Below are positions 10,079 through 21,689 of a stretch of 64,000 bases of DNA, piece after piece; position 1 is the stretch's first letter, and each line of letters begins with the position of its first letter. Origin of the DNA: Protea cynaroides (taxonomy: Eukaryota > Streptophyta > Magnoliopsida > Proteales > Proteaceae); the NCBI GenBank assembly GCA_028583415.1, contig CM053270.1:58188529-58252528 (forward strand), in the 5' to 3' direction. Below the pieces are notes generated by a model. The model was not told the origin of the DNA, did not search any database, and saw nothing but the letters and a program-made list of their open reading frames with translations. The translations under genes and the position numbers were made by a program.

Positions 10079-11160
10079 CCCTGCCCATGCTTTTTTAACG
10101 TGTTCGATTTTGTCACCGTAACTGTTGTAGCTCTTCTCCTCTTCCTCTCTTCCGGCTACCTCTCTCCCCTCCTCCCACTCCGCGTTCTTTGAATCTGGAT
10201 AGGCATCCTTCGAGCACCTTCATTTCTTCCCATCTGTTCTCCTGCACCTCCTTGGCTTTGGATTTGCATTCTTGCCAAAACCCACTTGAAATCAACTCCA
10301 CCAATTGCATTACCAAATACACAGATCCCGTTTTCAAAATTTTCACTAAATAAGGGAAAATTAAAGATCCTGAAGATCAAGCTTGATGCCACAATAGAGA
10401 TTTGATGAAGAAACTCAGTGTGATTTTGTACAGGTTTCAACTCCAATGAAAGATTTGCTCACTCACTTTCTACATCATGGACATTGGAATAATTTTCTTG
10501 AATATAACGGAATAAAGCATTGAATTATTAGTAGGAAAAAGGCCAAATAACCCAATTTAATGGAACCAACATAAACTTGCTAAATGTGCCCTGTCTGAAA
10601 TGAACTCCGAAACCCCGTCTCAAGTTCAAATTTCCCTCTAATTAACATTGTGTTGCATTACCGGAAGAACCTAATCACCCCAAAAATCACCCCAAATTCT
10701 GTCTTTTTCTTCTGTTCCACAACAAAACGAAATGTTGGGCCTCCTCATCTTGTTTGTCTTCCTAGAGAGGCTTCAATGGAAGAATCTTCTTGTCAATCTC
10801 AATATCGAATTCGTATGCTACAGAATGGCCAACCAAAGCATCGACGATAACAAAATCGAAAATCTTGAAGTCATTAGCTTGAAACCCCAATGCCTTAATG
10901 CTTCAGAGCGTGGACAAGGGTAGATAAGAGAGTTCAGAAGGAACCCGAGGAATTACAGGGGATGGGGCAAAGGGGGCTAGGTAAAGGTAAAGGTAAAGGT
11001 AAAACGTCACCGAAAATTTTTTATCTCTCCCCGACAAAAAATTTCGATCCCAAAGAAAAACAAAACGTCATCGGAAAAATGAACATAATTTTGATTCCAT
11101 TCGTTTTCGTAACAAGAATTTCAATTGTGGTAATCAAAAAAGAAGGAAAAGAGATTGCAA
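10079..11160 (-). pseudogene. Possible gene fragments, family unknown
   Basis: On the minus strand the frame through about 10870-10690 reads FKIFDFVIVDALVGHSVAYE, then continues acidic/basic to an in-frame stop. About 350 bp further on, 10346-10113 is open and looks coiled-coil-like (AKEVQENRWEEMKVLEG). They look like protein-coding sequence in composition and could be exons of one decayed gene, but I do not recognise the family, and no splice sites join them with confidence. A microrepeat GGTAAA x4 lies at about 10981-11000. Confidence 0.25.
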
Positions 11161-11790
11161 ATTGGGGGGTAAAATAGTAAACTAATACTATTTAAGGGTA
11201 ATTTCGCTATTATATAATTTTTATCCTTGTCCCATCATTACTTAACATACAGATCTTTTAAGTCAGGAGCTGTATGATACATATTTAACATTTGAGGGGG
11301 GGTAGGTGACATTATAGGCAAGGTTGAGGGTTGGGTGACTTAAAGGAAAAGTTCAAGGGATGGGGTGGTGAAATTTTTCCAAAATATTAACACCACGTTT
11401 AAACCATTGTATCAAAACATCAAATAATAAATTCCCAACATCCACAAACATCAGTATATAAACCTAACATTATAAACTGAAAATAAAATAAAAAACAAAC
11501 AAGCTAGCATAATTATGGAGATTGGCAACACTCCGTCTAGCTGAAGACGTAGTCGTCACACTCACATAGTTCACCATGCTCTTCGTCACTAGCTACCTGA
11601 GCCTTCAAGCGGGCAAGTGAAAAGACCAAGGAAATCATTTGAAAATTTGATTATCCTTATTTTTAAATTTGCATTTACATGTAGTTAAAGTTATCTACCC
11701 TCATTACACTCAAACTAGGATATGGAAAGTTCTCACCTTCAGATCCCATCCACTCATGCCAGTGGAGGGTAAGAAGACTGGAGTCGCCAC
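11161..11790. other. Intergenic, no feature recognised
   Basis: AT-rich sequence. The last 60 bases (GGAGTCGCCACC) begin a dispersed plant repeat that continues into the 152-bp duplication. Confidence 0.4.
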
Positions 11791-12094
11791 CTAGATAAGG
11801 TCTAAGACCTATAAATGATGTCCATCAATGGAGAGACACTAATGACTCGTGCAAATGGAATGGCTATCCCGTCTCACCAAAGGCGGGTAAGCGCCAAATT
11901 ACAAGTTGGGAAGGTGTTAGGCACCCAACTCGTCCGGTTGAACTAGATAAGGTCTAGGACCTATAAATGATGTCCATCAATGGAGAGACACTAATGACTC
12001 GTGCAAATGGAATGGCTATCCCGTCTCACCAAAGGCGGGTAAGCGCCAAATTACAAGTTGGGAAGGTGTTAGGCACCCAACTCGTCCGGTTGAA
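11791..12094 (+). repeat. Tandem duplication, 152-bp unit, two nearly identical copies
   Basis: AGATAAGGTCTA recurs at an offset of exactly 152 bp (11794 and 11946), and the copies differ by only about one base in the part I compared (AAGACC against AGGACC). The text GGAGTCGCCACC, GGCGGGTAAGCGCC and GGAAGGTGTTAGGCACCCA is a phrase I know from dispersed retrotransposon-type repeats in many plant genomes. The duplication is therefore probably inside an old element. Confidence 0.9.
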
Positions 12095-12439
12095 CCGGTC
12101 TCCCTAAATTCTATAATTTCCTACAGTTTATGAACACTTGGGGCTATCTAATTAAACTACAAGATACAAGGGAAACTCCTAATTTGATCTCTAATTCTTT
12201 ACTAATTATACATGGCATAAACTGAAATTAAACAAATTAAACAAGAAAGTAATCACAAAATGAATTAAAAAATTTAATGAACGGCCTAATCATACATCTA
12301 AAGAAAAACAAAATGACATACAACATATGACCGAGGTCTGGGGAAATCCCAGACTGCCTACGTATCCCTGTGTTATGGGAATCAGGCCAAACATAGTTCG
12401 ACGGGTGTGTGCGTACCAGGTGTGTGCAAGAGAAGGGAC

Positions 12440-13103
12440 GCTCCCAAAATATTGAAAAGCATCCCAAGCGATGGATGCTCCCATAATCATGGAACACATC
12501 CGAAGGATGAGATGCTCCCACAATGGTAGAACACATCTCGATGTAGAGGTATTCCCTTCCACAGGGAATATCCCATCGCTGAGGTAATCCCATAATACAT
12601 GGAACTTACCTTAATTTGAGTGTGTGTGTGAAAATGATGCTTCCAAAATATTGAAACACATCCGAAGGATGAGATGCTCCCATAATGGTGGAACACATCT
12701 CGATGTAGAGGTATTCCCTTCCACAGGAAAATCCTCTCGCTGAGGTAATCCCATAATAGATGAACTTACCTCAATTTGAGTGTGTGTGTGAAAATGAAGC
12801 TTCCAAAATACTGAAACATATCCGAAGGATGAGATGCTCCCACAATGGTGGAACACATCTCGGTGTAGAGGTATTCCCTTCCATAGGAAAATCCCCTCGC
12901 TAAGGTAATCCCATAATAGATTGAACTTACCTCAATTTGAGTGTGTGTGTGTGAAAATGATGCTTCTAAAATATTGGAACACATCCGAAGGATGAGATGC
13001 GCCCACAATGGTGGAACACATCTCGGTGTAGAGATATTCTCTTCCACAGGAAAATTCCTTCGCTGAGGTAATCCCATAATACATGGAACTTACCTCAATT
13101 TGA
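12440..13103 (+). repeat. Tandem array, about four units of 160-163 bp
   Basis: TCAATTTGAGTGTGTGTG ends a unit near 12630, 12790 and 12955, and the same unit end without the GT run falls at 13103. The spacings are 160, 161 and 163 bp. Each unit has ATCCGAAGGATGAGATG, GAGGTATTC and GAGGTAATCCCATAAT. A (GT)4-6 run at each unit junction varies in length. Overlapping minus-strand open frames repeat the same peptide and are not genes. The array is bracketed by two copies of CCTACGTATC with ATCAGGCCAAA or ATCAGGTCAAT (12357-12400 and 13134-13185), so it expanded inside a larger repeat. Confidence 0.9.
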
Positions 13104-13960
13104 CCGAGTATGGAGTTACCAAACTCCCCCGTAGCCTACGTATCTGTCGAAACCTCTGTCTCTCGAGAATCAGGTCAATCGTAGTTTCCATGGATTGACG
13201 AGCCATGAACACGCATGGTAATACTCATCAGAGGCCAAACGCCTCAGCTCCCCACACACGGGGGTACACTAAATCTCACTCACATCCCACATTCGGGATA
13301 CCCAGGTGGGCCATCTGTCGGGTCACCAATCCTATACATACATCTGTCCAATCGTATTTTTTCATTAATATACATTTGATACAACGAATTCCCACACTCT
13401 TGGATCCAATCCTAGGGTTGATGGGCTCATTCTAAATGGGCCAACAATGGGTTAGACTCATTGGAGTCCCCTAGCCAATCACATCATGGGAATGATGCAT
13501 CTTAACATACATCTATTTCAAAACGAATATGTTAAAATATGATACAACACTTGGGGTAAGGAATATGCATTCAACACATTAAGATGAAGCATTAAGTAAT
13601 GTGACTTGAACTAATTAGGCATGTAATGAGAAGATAATCAGTTTACTTAAACCATAAGCACAAATAAATGTATCAACCACATACAGAAGCAATCATGAAC
13701 AACCATTTAGCAATTATGAGATATAATTAAAAATCGACATGGGAATATGACAATAAGCATAAGAGAGCATTCATAAAAAAATGAGAGATGACAAGTTGGA
13801 GCATAATAAATGGGAATAACTCATACAGATTTGAAGCAAGATCATTTAAACCCAATTCAACTCAAACCAAATATGAACCAGACTAGATAAACCAGAACTA
13901 GCCTAAGCCTAAACCCAACTCTAGCCTAGACTGAACCAACCCAAACTAAACAGAACCAAA
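13104..13960. other. Repeat-derived flank of element Z
   Basis: No gene. From about 13845 the sequence becomes a degenerate run of AACCAGA/AACCCAA words. It continues on the other side of Z at 23996-24340, so Z was inserted into this low-complexity tract. Confidence 0.5.
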
Positions 13961-13965
13961 CCCTA

Positions 13966-16270
13966 TGTCACACCCCAATTCTGCACCAACCAAAATGGTA
14001 TGATGAAGCGTAAATAAATCAACGGTTCAACCAGGATCTCGAATAGGCTATCCCCACCATGTTAAACTAAAACACATTCCACATTAATTAGAGATAATAA
14101 AGTAAATAGCGGAAGTCATACAGATAATAAACTGAGGTCTAGTCATGAAAAATAATTAATATTCTATTTATCTCCAAGTAACCAAAACATAATTTCATAC
14201 ATATTACAAATATCCAAATACGAAAATTAAACTCTAAGCATATCCACAGTGAAACGCTCGCTTAACGAATCATAATAGTCCTCCACAACTTGCTCATCAT
14301 AGCCGCCACATGTTCATATGTTGGCGTGTCGACATAATCTTCAACCGTAATACCTGCAACATCATTAACTAAAAATAATTACGTGAGCGAGAGTCAGCTC
14401 TCCAACTTGAGCAAAGTGAGTAAACAAAACAATGCAACAAACATATGCATGCATTCAATTCATATCTTTGGTCTGGTTCATATGTTTGCAATGTGCAATA
14501 GAAAGGATAGGTGGCCACCGCACCTCTATATACGAATGTGTGGAACCACCCAATGGATCAAGCACCATTGCCGCCCCCACATGCACCCACCATGGAATAA
14601 AGATAGAGCTAAAGTGCTTAGGATCTCACCGCATCACACTTCCCCTGATGCTCTACCCATACCAATACGTAAGCCCCTACTGGCGAGGGCTTGCAAACTA
14701 GGCTCGCAACTAACCAATCCTAATGTCAAACAGTATATCCAAGGCATCACCCCAGCATCCCTCAATACGTCCATAGAGATAGAGCTAAGGCCCCCCGGTA
14801 GAATCAGAGACTACACGGTCTGAGACCACCTCCCCTGATGCCCTACAACGTAATAGTTCTGCTAAGGTAATGGCGATACGACGATGTTAGTGGACAAGAG
14901 TTGAGTAGAGATAGAGCTAGAGTCTGGTGACCAGGATGAACCACAGTGTCACGTCCTCCCCCTGATGCTCCACTCGCATCAAGCACACTAACCACACACA
15001 TACATTCACATGCCTATTCCTAGCATCATCATCATCATCATGTTATAATAAACGAAATTAAATATGCATGAACAGTAATAACAAGAATAGTAGATGACAT
15101 GTGATATGTACATTACAATCATACAATCATAGAATCATACATGGTATTAGACTCAATAAACGAAAATAGTTTATTATTAGCCAACTAGTTTAGGTCTTGT
15201 TCCCTTACCTTTGGTTGAGCATAGATCCTCATTCAAGCTTTATGAATCACTTTTAAATCAGTAGAAAGGCCTAACAAGTCGATAGTTTTAATTAAAATTA
15301 ATTCTAATAAATTTAGACTAACCTAAATCGTAGGGTCGCAGGTAGGGTAGCACCTAGGGTAGCAGTTTTCTGCGACCCTAGGGTGTAGGGTCGGACGTGG
15401 GGTCGGATACCATTCGACCCTATGTGCGACCACACCCTCCCTGGAACTTCCCGAGGGCATGCGGTCGATCCTGTGGTCTTGTAGGGTCGGATATCATTCG
15501 ACCCTACGTGCGACCACACGTATTCTGAGTCGACCTTTCATTCTAAAGTCCATTCTTTCATGTTTGAATCATTTGGCTTACTTTCATGGTCCATTCTAGG
15601 ATTGTTCTATGGCTCAAAACTACAAGTTATACACTATTCATAGTCCATAATGATTTCCTCCATGGAATCTCTTAAAAACTTGTTCATGGATGGATGATTT
15701 GGGTTTCTCCTAACCCTATGTTCTTCATAACTATTCTATGATCTCTAATTCAGGTAAGGAATTAGGTTCATACCTTTATTCAGAGGTTTCTCTGAACTTC
15801 CTTCTCTTCCTTAGTCTTTTCTTCAAGTTCCTTCTCTTTCTCTTTCTCTCACTTTCAATTAGGGTTGTGAATGAGTGAAAGAGACTAAGGGACATTCTAT
15901 TTATAGAGAAAAACCTTAAATAATAAGTTCCAATGAGTTTAGGAAAGATCCCCTTAAAATTAGGAAAGTTTCCTAATTTCCGATTTCTGTCTGTCATCGT
16001 AGGGTCGGACGTAGGGTCGCAGGATCCGTCGACCCTACACTTCTTAGTCATCCGACCCTACGACTAAAAAGTCATGGGTTGGAGTTCTGTTGAGGTGGGG
16101 TCGACCCTACCTGTTTAGGCATGCTACCCTACCCTCGCATTTACTGTTTTTGGGTTAGACTCATACCTGGTCTTGTGATTTCTTCACGCACTTGGTCCAC
16201 TTGGCTCGACCATGATAGGTAGACCTGGTACAAGGTGGTAAGACCGTTTAGTTCAATACGGGTCTTACAA
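13966..16270 (-). repeat. Element Z 3' LTR
   Basis: 2305 bp. Closely similar along its length to 21690-23990, with scattered substitutions and small indels. Read on the minus strand it has a U3-side cluster of GTAGGGTCG/GGTCGAC words (15995-16130), a second cluster at 15333-15520, three or more AGCTCTATCTCTAT motifs, and a short conserved reading frame near 14270-14370. Confidence 0.93.
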
Positions 16271-16290
16271 CTCCCCCCCTCTTATTAAAA
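16271..16290 (-). promoter_or_regulatory. Element Z polypurine tract
   Basis: On the minus strand AATAAGAGGGGGGGAGT lies directly before the 3' LTR. It is the expected primer site for plus-strand DNA synthesis. Confidence 0.8.
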
Positions 16291-16291
16291 T

Positions 16292-18230
16292 TTTATCCTC
16301 AAAATTTGTACATACCTTCTGAGTCGAAAAGGTGGGAATATTGCTTCCGCATAACATTCTCTTCTTCCCATGTGATCTCTTCTATATTTTGACTTCTCCA
16401 GGTAACCTTAACATAATAGATGTCACGGTTGCATAGTCATTGAACCTTTCGACTAGTGATTTCAGTTGGTGCTACTTCGAATGTCAAATCATTAGTTAGA
16501 TCTGGTGGATCCGCTGTCAAAACGTACGTTGGATCTTTGACGTACTTCTTTAATAATGAGATATGAAATACATCATGCACACTTGACATAGATGGTGGTA
16601 GTGCTAACTGATAAGCCACCTTTCCACGTTTGACTAAAATCTCATATGACCCAACATATCTCGGACTTAGCTTCCCTTTCTGTCCGAATCGTTTTAAACC
16701 CCGCATAGGTGATACCTTCAAGAATACCTTATCACCTACGACAAATTCAAGGTCTCTGCGTCGAGTATCTGCATACTATTTCTGACGATTCTGAGCTGTT
16801 CTAACTCTTTCCTTGATAATGTCGACTACTCGACAAGTCTCTTCAACAAATTCTAGTCCAACGATGCTACGTTCTCCAACTTCATTCCAAAACAGAAGAG
16901 TTTGACACTTCCTTCTATACAGTGCTTCATAGGGTGACATCTGTATAGTAGCCTGATAGCTGTTGTTATAGGCGAACTCGTTCAATAGTAGTTTCTCATC
17001 CCATGATCCCTTGAAATCAATAACACAGGCTCGAAGCATGTCTTCTAAAATCTGAATGGTGCGCTCCGACTGTCCGTCTGTCTGAGGATGGAATATAGTA
17101 CTGAACTTCAACGTTGTACCCATAGCCTTTTGCAATCCTTCCCAAAACTTTGAAGTAAAGTGTGGGTCTCTATCGGACACAATACTTTCAGGTACACCAT
17201 GTAATCTGACAATGTGATCCACATATAGCTTGGCTAACCTCTCCAGGGTATACTGTGGTCGTATAGCTATAAAACGAGCTGTCTTAGTTAGACGATCTAC
17301 AATCACCCAGACCGCGTCAACTACTCGAGGAGTCAATGGTAACCCGGTGACGAAGTCCATAGTGATGCAGTCCCATTTCCATGCTGGTTTTGGCAGCGAC
17401 TGCAACAGTCCTGCAGGTCTTTGTCGTTCAGCCTTCACCCTCTGACAATTTAGGCATTGAGACACGAATTTAGCTACATCTGTTTTCATTCCTCTCCACC
17501 AATATAATTTCTTCAAATCATGATACATCTTTGTACTTCCAGGATGTACCGAATAGGCGGTGGTGTGAGCTTCCTTCATTAGTCGGTGTCTAATGTCTAA
17601 TTTTTCTGTTTTAGAAACACATACTCTTCCTTTGTACTTCAGTACCTTTTCATCGTCCAAGGTGAACTCAGGAATAGTTCTACCTTTTACGATGTCTTCT
17701 TCTACCGTTCTCAGATAAGGGTCTGATTTAATAGCTGCTTTCACTTCATCAATTATATCAGGTACAATCTTCAACGTTGCGAACATATTTGAAAATCGAT
17801 GAATAAACCCTTGACTGGTTGATCCACCCGGTGCATCTATCACGAACTGCTCATTACCATAATTGAATACTTTTCCTGTAGCACACATTGCTGCAGTCGT
17901 GTTAACCTCTCCTTAAGATGTTATCATTGCTTTTCTGCTTAGCGCATCAGCAACTACATTAGCCTTTCTTGGATGATACAAGATATCACAATCATAATCC
18001 TTCAATAATTCTAGCCATCTTCTTTGTCTCATGTTCAACTCCTTCTGATTAAAAAGATAAGTGAGACTCTTATGATCTGATTTAATCTAAAATTTCTTGC
18101 CATATAAATAATGTCTCCATATCTTGACAACATGTACTACTGCTGCTAATTCCAAGTCATGAGTTGGGTGATTCTTTTCATGCTCTTTCAGTTATCTTGA
18201 AACATATGCAACCGCTTGTTCTCCTTGCAT
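16292..18230 (-). pseudogene. Element Z pol: RNase H end, integrase and chromodomain-like tail
   Basis: The minus strand is nearly open from 17888 to 16292. The integrase zinc finger (HRLMKEAHTTAYSVHPGSTK, then CLNCQ) is followed by the catalytic core with all three acidic residues: MDFVTG, VSDRDPHF and DGQSERTIQ. A stop (TAG at 16776-16778) interrupts it, and the same frame then continues as the GPY/F-type C-terminus (RYVGSYEI, HVFHISLLKKY after one change) to a stop at 16437-16439. In frame beyond that stop a chromodomain-like segment (VKVTWRSQNIEEITWEEE) runs to about 16295. Upstream, 17900-18230 encodes the end of RNase H (KSLTYLFNQKELNMRQRRW) and is closed by a further stop. Integrase would insert the cDNA; chromodomains bind histone H3K9 methyl marks in other chromoviruses. 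Confidence 0.85.
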
Positions 18231-19400
18231 AAGCACACATCCTAAACTCAATCCAGACGCATCAGTATATAAGGTAATTGGTTGTCCTCGGATAGGAATA
18301 GTCAAGATGGGAGCAGATATCAATCTAGCTTTAGAGTCTGGAAACACTCTTCACACTTGTCAGTTCAATTAAACTTCTCTCCCTTCCTGGTTAGCTTGGT
18401 AAGAGGTATTGCGATCCTAGAGTGGTCCTCCATGAATCGTCTGTAATAACCAGCTAAACCCAAGAAACTTCTGATCTTCACAATATTCTTTAGGTGTTTC
18501 TCACCATAAGATTACTTCTATCCTAATAGGGTCTACTTTAATCCCTTTTTAGGATGCTACGTGATCTAAGAAGATCATTTTGTTTAATTAGGTCTCATAT
18601 TTCTTGGACTTGGCATAAAGCTTTTCCCTTCTCAGCTGTTGTAAAAGCTGTTCCAAGATCCATTGTATGAGTTGCTTCATTCTTGGAATAAACCAAAATA
18701 TCATCTATGAAAACTATGACTAACGTGTCCAACATGTCATGAAACACCCAGTTCATCAGCTCCATAAAAGATGTAAGGGCATTGGTTAATCAACCGTCAT
18801 AATCGGGAACTCATAATGTCCAATCTCGATTCTAAAAAACTATCTTTGGAATATCGCTGTCCAAATTCTTCAGCTGATGATATCTCGACCGAAGATCAAT
18901 CTTAGGAAATACCTTTGCTCCTTGCAACTATTTAAACAAGTCATCGATCTGAGGTGGTAGATATCGATTCTTGAATCATGAGCTTGTTCAGTCCCCGGTA
19001 GTCTATACATAATCTGACACTACCGTCCTTCTTCTTCACGAATTGGCACTCCCCGTGATGCAATACTTAGCCGATTATCACCCTTGTCTAATAACTCCCG
19101 TAGCTGAGTCTCAATCCCTTCAACTACATAGGAACTACTCTATAGGTGCCTTTGACACAAGTATCGTCCTTGGTAACAAGTCGATGACGAACTCGGTCGT
19201 ATGATCAGATGGTAACCCAGGTAAGTCTCCTGGAAACACATTAAAAATTTATGCATCACATCAATATCTTCCATCTGTGATGGTTCTTTGGTAACGTATA
19301 CCATAGATACCATATATCCAACTTCTTTCTCTACAAAACATCTCTTCGCCTTTAGCATAGAGAGGATCAACTTTCACTTCTTAGGCAACATGCTTTCAAT
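18231..19400 (-). pseudogene. Element Z reverse transcriptase, broken
   Basis: The minus strand carries the catalytic box as VIVFIDDILVYS at about 18695-18730, with FMELMNWVFHDM just before it. The surrounding sequence has many stops and frameshifts. The segment at 19140-19370 (KRCFVEKEVGYM) corresponds to the protease-RT linker. It cannot give a working enzyme as read. Confidence 0.7.
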
Positions 19401-21674
19401 AAAACTAAATTATATGTCGTCTTTACTTTTGAATGATAACCTCTTCTATGCACAAAACAACTTTGTAGAGTGTTGAGACAACCAGTCTATTCCCAAGGTG
19501 ACGTCAAAGTTTGCCATCTTAAGTCGATTTAGGTTGCATCCAAATTATGTCCATTCATATGATTCGAACATTGTTAATAACACTCATCCAATACAACATA
19601 TAGTCCAAAAGGGCTTAAACTTAGCAAAATTTTGTATAAAGGTCTTGAGAGTACATCTAGCTCCTTAATCTCCTAGTTTTTCAAAGACTATTGCTTAAAA
19701 TCTCATATATCCTAAAAAAAACTCATTAGCTTACACCTTCTTTATCATTGTTGTTCTACCCTGATCTCTCTTTCATATACCTCAAAAAATATCTTGTGAT
19801 TGTTACTTACTTTCTTGCTCATGCACTCTTTTATAGACATGACCATATCCATTTATTCAGCAATCTCGAAACAGATCCTCCATTTCTTCATCTGAGGTTC
19901 CTTGGCTATAGGATCTAATCTGAATTTAATCATCTTACTTCCCATAATTCCTTATTCACTAAACATCTTATCAATGGATGTCGAGAATTATAAGAATTAG
20001 AATATTTATCGAAAAGCAATTCATTTTCTTCTTTCGAATTCAGGGTAATGACGAACACTTGCTTTATCTATTGAACTTAGGTTTAAAGGATCAAGAATAA
20101 ATCTATGGTAATCCAACCGGCATCAAAAGATCGTCAAGTTGCACGGTGGTCCAAATATATATAAAAAAAATAGAGGTTTTACAATTCTTAACCTCATGGT
20201 TACAGGTTCTATCGAGTATATAATGCCATTGGTCAAGGCACTACAAGAATAAATCTGGAGAAAGTTTTGATACATCAATAAATCAGGTATAAATCGAAAG
20301 ATGTATGCTCAACATGATTAAACATTTAACTGTTCATTCAGTTCATATCTCTGTTCATGTTGTCGATCATGAGAGTGGCTCAGTTTGGTATAATCAGGAC
20401 TAACACTAAAGAAACAATATCTATAACTCCAATTGACAGGTTGAATCAATAAGGTATCCTATCAAGGTACGAGAATTTAAAATCAGGTATGTGCATCCTC
20501 TATAATCATAAGAGTAAGTCGATAATGCACCGCATCCTATATAACCTATCTAGTTATATGACCACAATAGATTTGATCATTTGCTGAAAACGTTTGAGGC
20601 ATCATCTAAAAAAACATTCGTCAATCCTTGTCGGATCATTTTGTCATGATGCAGCTATCCCATACATCGGTGGCTGATAAGGGTAACCACCTTGATACAC
20701 TGCTTGTTGTACACCAAGCTTCTGTATTGGGGTATGCGTTACTGGGACTTGCTGTATGGTAGGCATTGTGTTATAGGTCACATGTGCTGAGGTACATTGT
20801 TGATACCAATTAATACTGTACATGGCCTGACTCGGAGGTGTTGATGTAGCATTGGCAACTTGGATAGTGATTCATATAGCAACTTGCATAGTCGATATCA
20901 TTTGTTGTTGCTCATGTATTTTGTCTAGCTAAATTTATTACAACTGTGGCCAAGGTACTTGGTAGTCCAGGTAATTGGCTGGAGTGGCTTGGTTGTTCAC
21001 CTACTTTGATTTGCTCAAATCTGATTATCATTATTTAGCATCTGCTCATATGAGTTTTCACTATCCGTTCTCGACCCTGATAGTGGTGGGGTCGAGTTGC
21101 AACATCTTTTTAATGCTCAGCGGGCAATGGATCAGCTTGTGGTGGATCTCACTCTGAGTCTCTACGTCACCCAGGAGTATAGCTTTATCTTTTTTTATAG
21201 TTACTCTCATTTTTGGTGTATAACTATTGTTCTCCTATCTCTGTCGCATTTAGCCCGAGATCTTTCCCTTTTCCTCTACAGGGATTTAGGCGTTACTAGC
21301 CATTTTCTTCTTCATTTGTCATATATCGAGTTTCACATCTTGTGAGTACCAACTCGGTATTTTAATTTTTCTGCTTTACAGATGCTTCCTTATGGTTACT
21401 GTACTATATCCTTTGTATACTCAGGAAACAATCCTACTTGTAGACCGTACCATATGTTATTTATTTATCGGGATACATTATGATTTTCTTTTTCTTTAGT
21501 CTCTATATATATATATATGGTTCCACCTCTTATATGTACATTATTGTCTTGTTTAAGTTCTGTCTCAACCAACACAGGTGCTTATGGTGTGTTTGTATTA
21601 AAGCTTTTGATTTATCCTAACTCAGTTCATGGACTTCAGTGGAAGTATTCAAGTTTGATGGGCAAGGCCTAAGA
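19401..21674 (-). pseudogene. Element Z protease/gag region, heavily decayed
   Basis: By position this should hold gag and protease between the PBS and RT. No frame is open for more than about 80 codons, and I could not recognise a gag motif, a zinc knuckle or a DSG protease site. The sequence is more AT-rich than pol, as expected from deamination. A Gln/Pro/Thr-rich stretch near 20650-20900 may be the gag C-terminus. Plus-strand open frames at 20975-21345 are chance. Confidence 0.45.
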
Positions 21675-21686
21675 GCTCTGATACCA
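21675..21686 (-). promoter_or_regulatory. Element Z primer binding site, tRNA-iMet
   Basis: Minus strand TGGTATCAGAGC, three bases after the 5' LTR end. It is complementary to the 3' end of initiator methionine tRNA, the usual primer of plant Ty3/gypsy elements. Confidence 0.9.
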
Positions 21687-21689
21687 AGT

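Noticed and set aside
12440..13103. Regular 160-bp repeats considered as a CRISPR-like array or centromere satellite
   Set aside because: Four units only, no spacer/repeat structure, plant DNA, and embedded in a dispersed repeat.
14383..14823. LTR open frames with TSPDALPIP-type peptides (also 22169, 29001, 34518, 40717 and 44420)
   Set aside because: They occur in different frames and strands of the LTRs and break freely between copies, unlike the CECPFC frame. No sign of selection.
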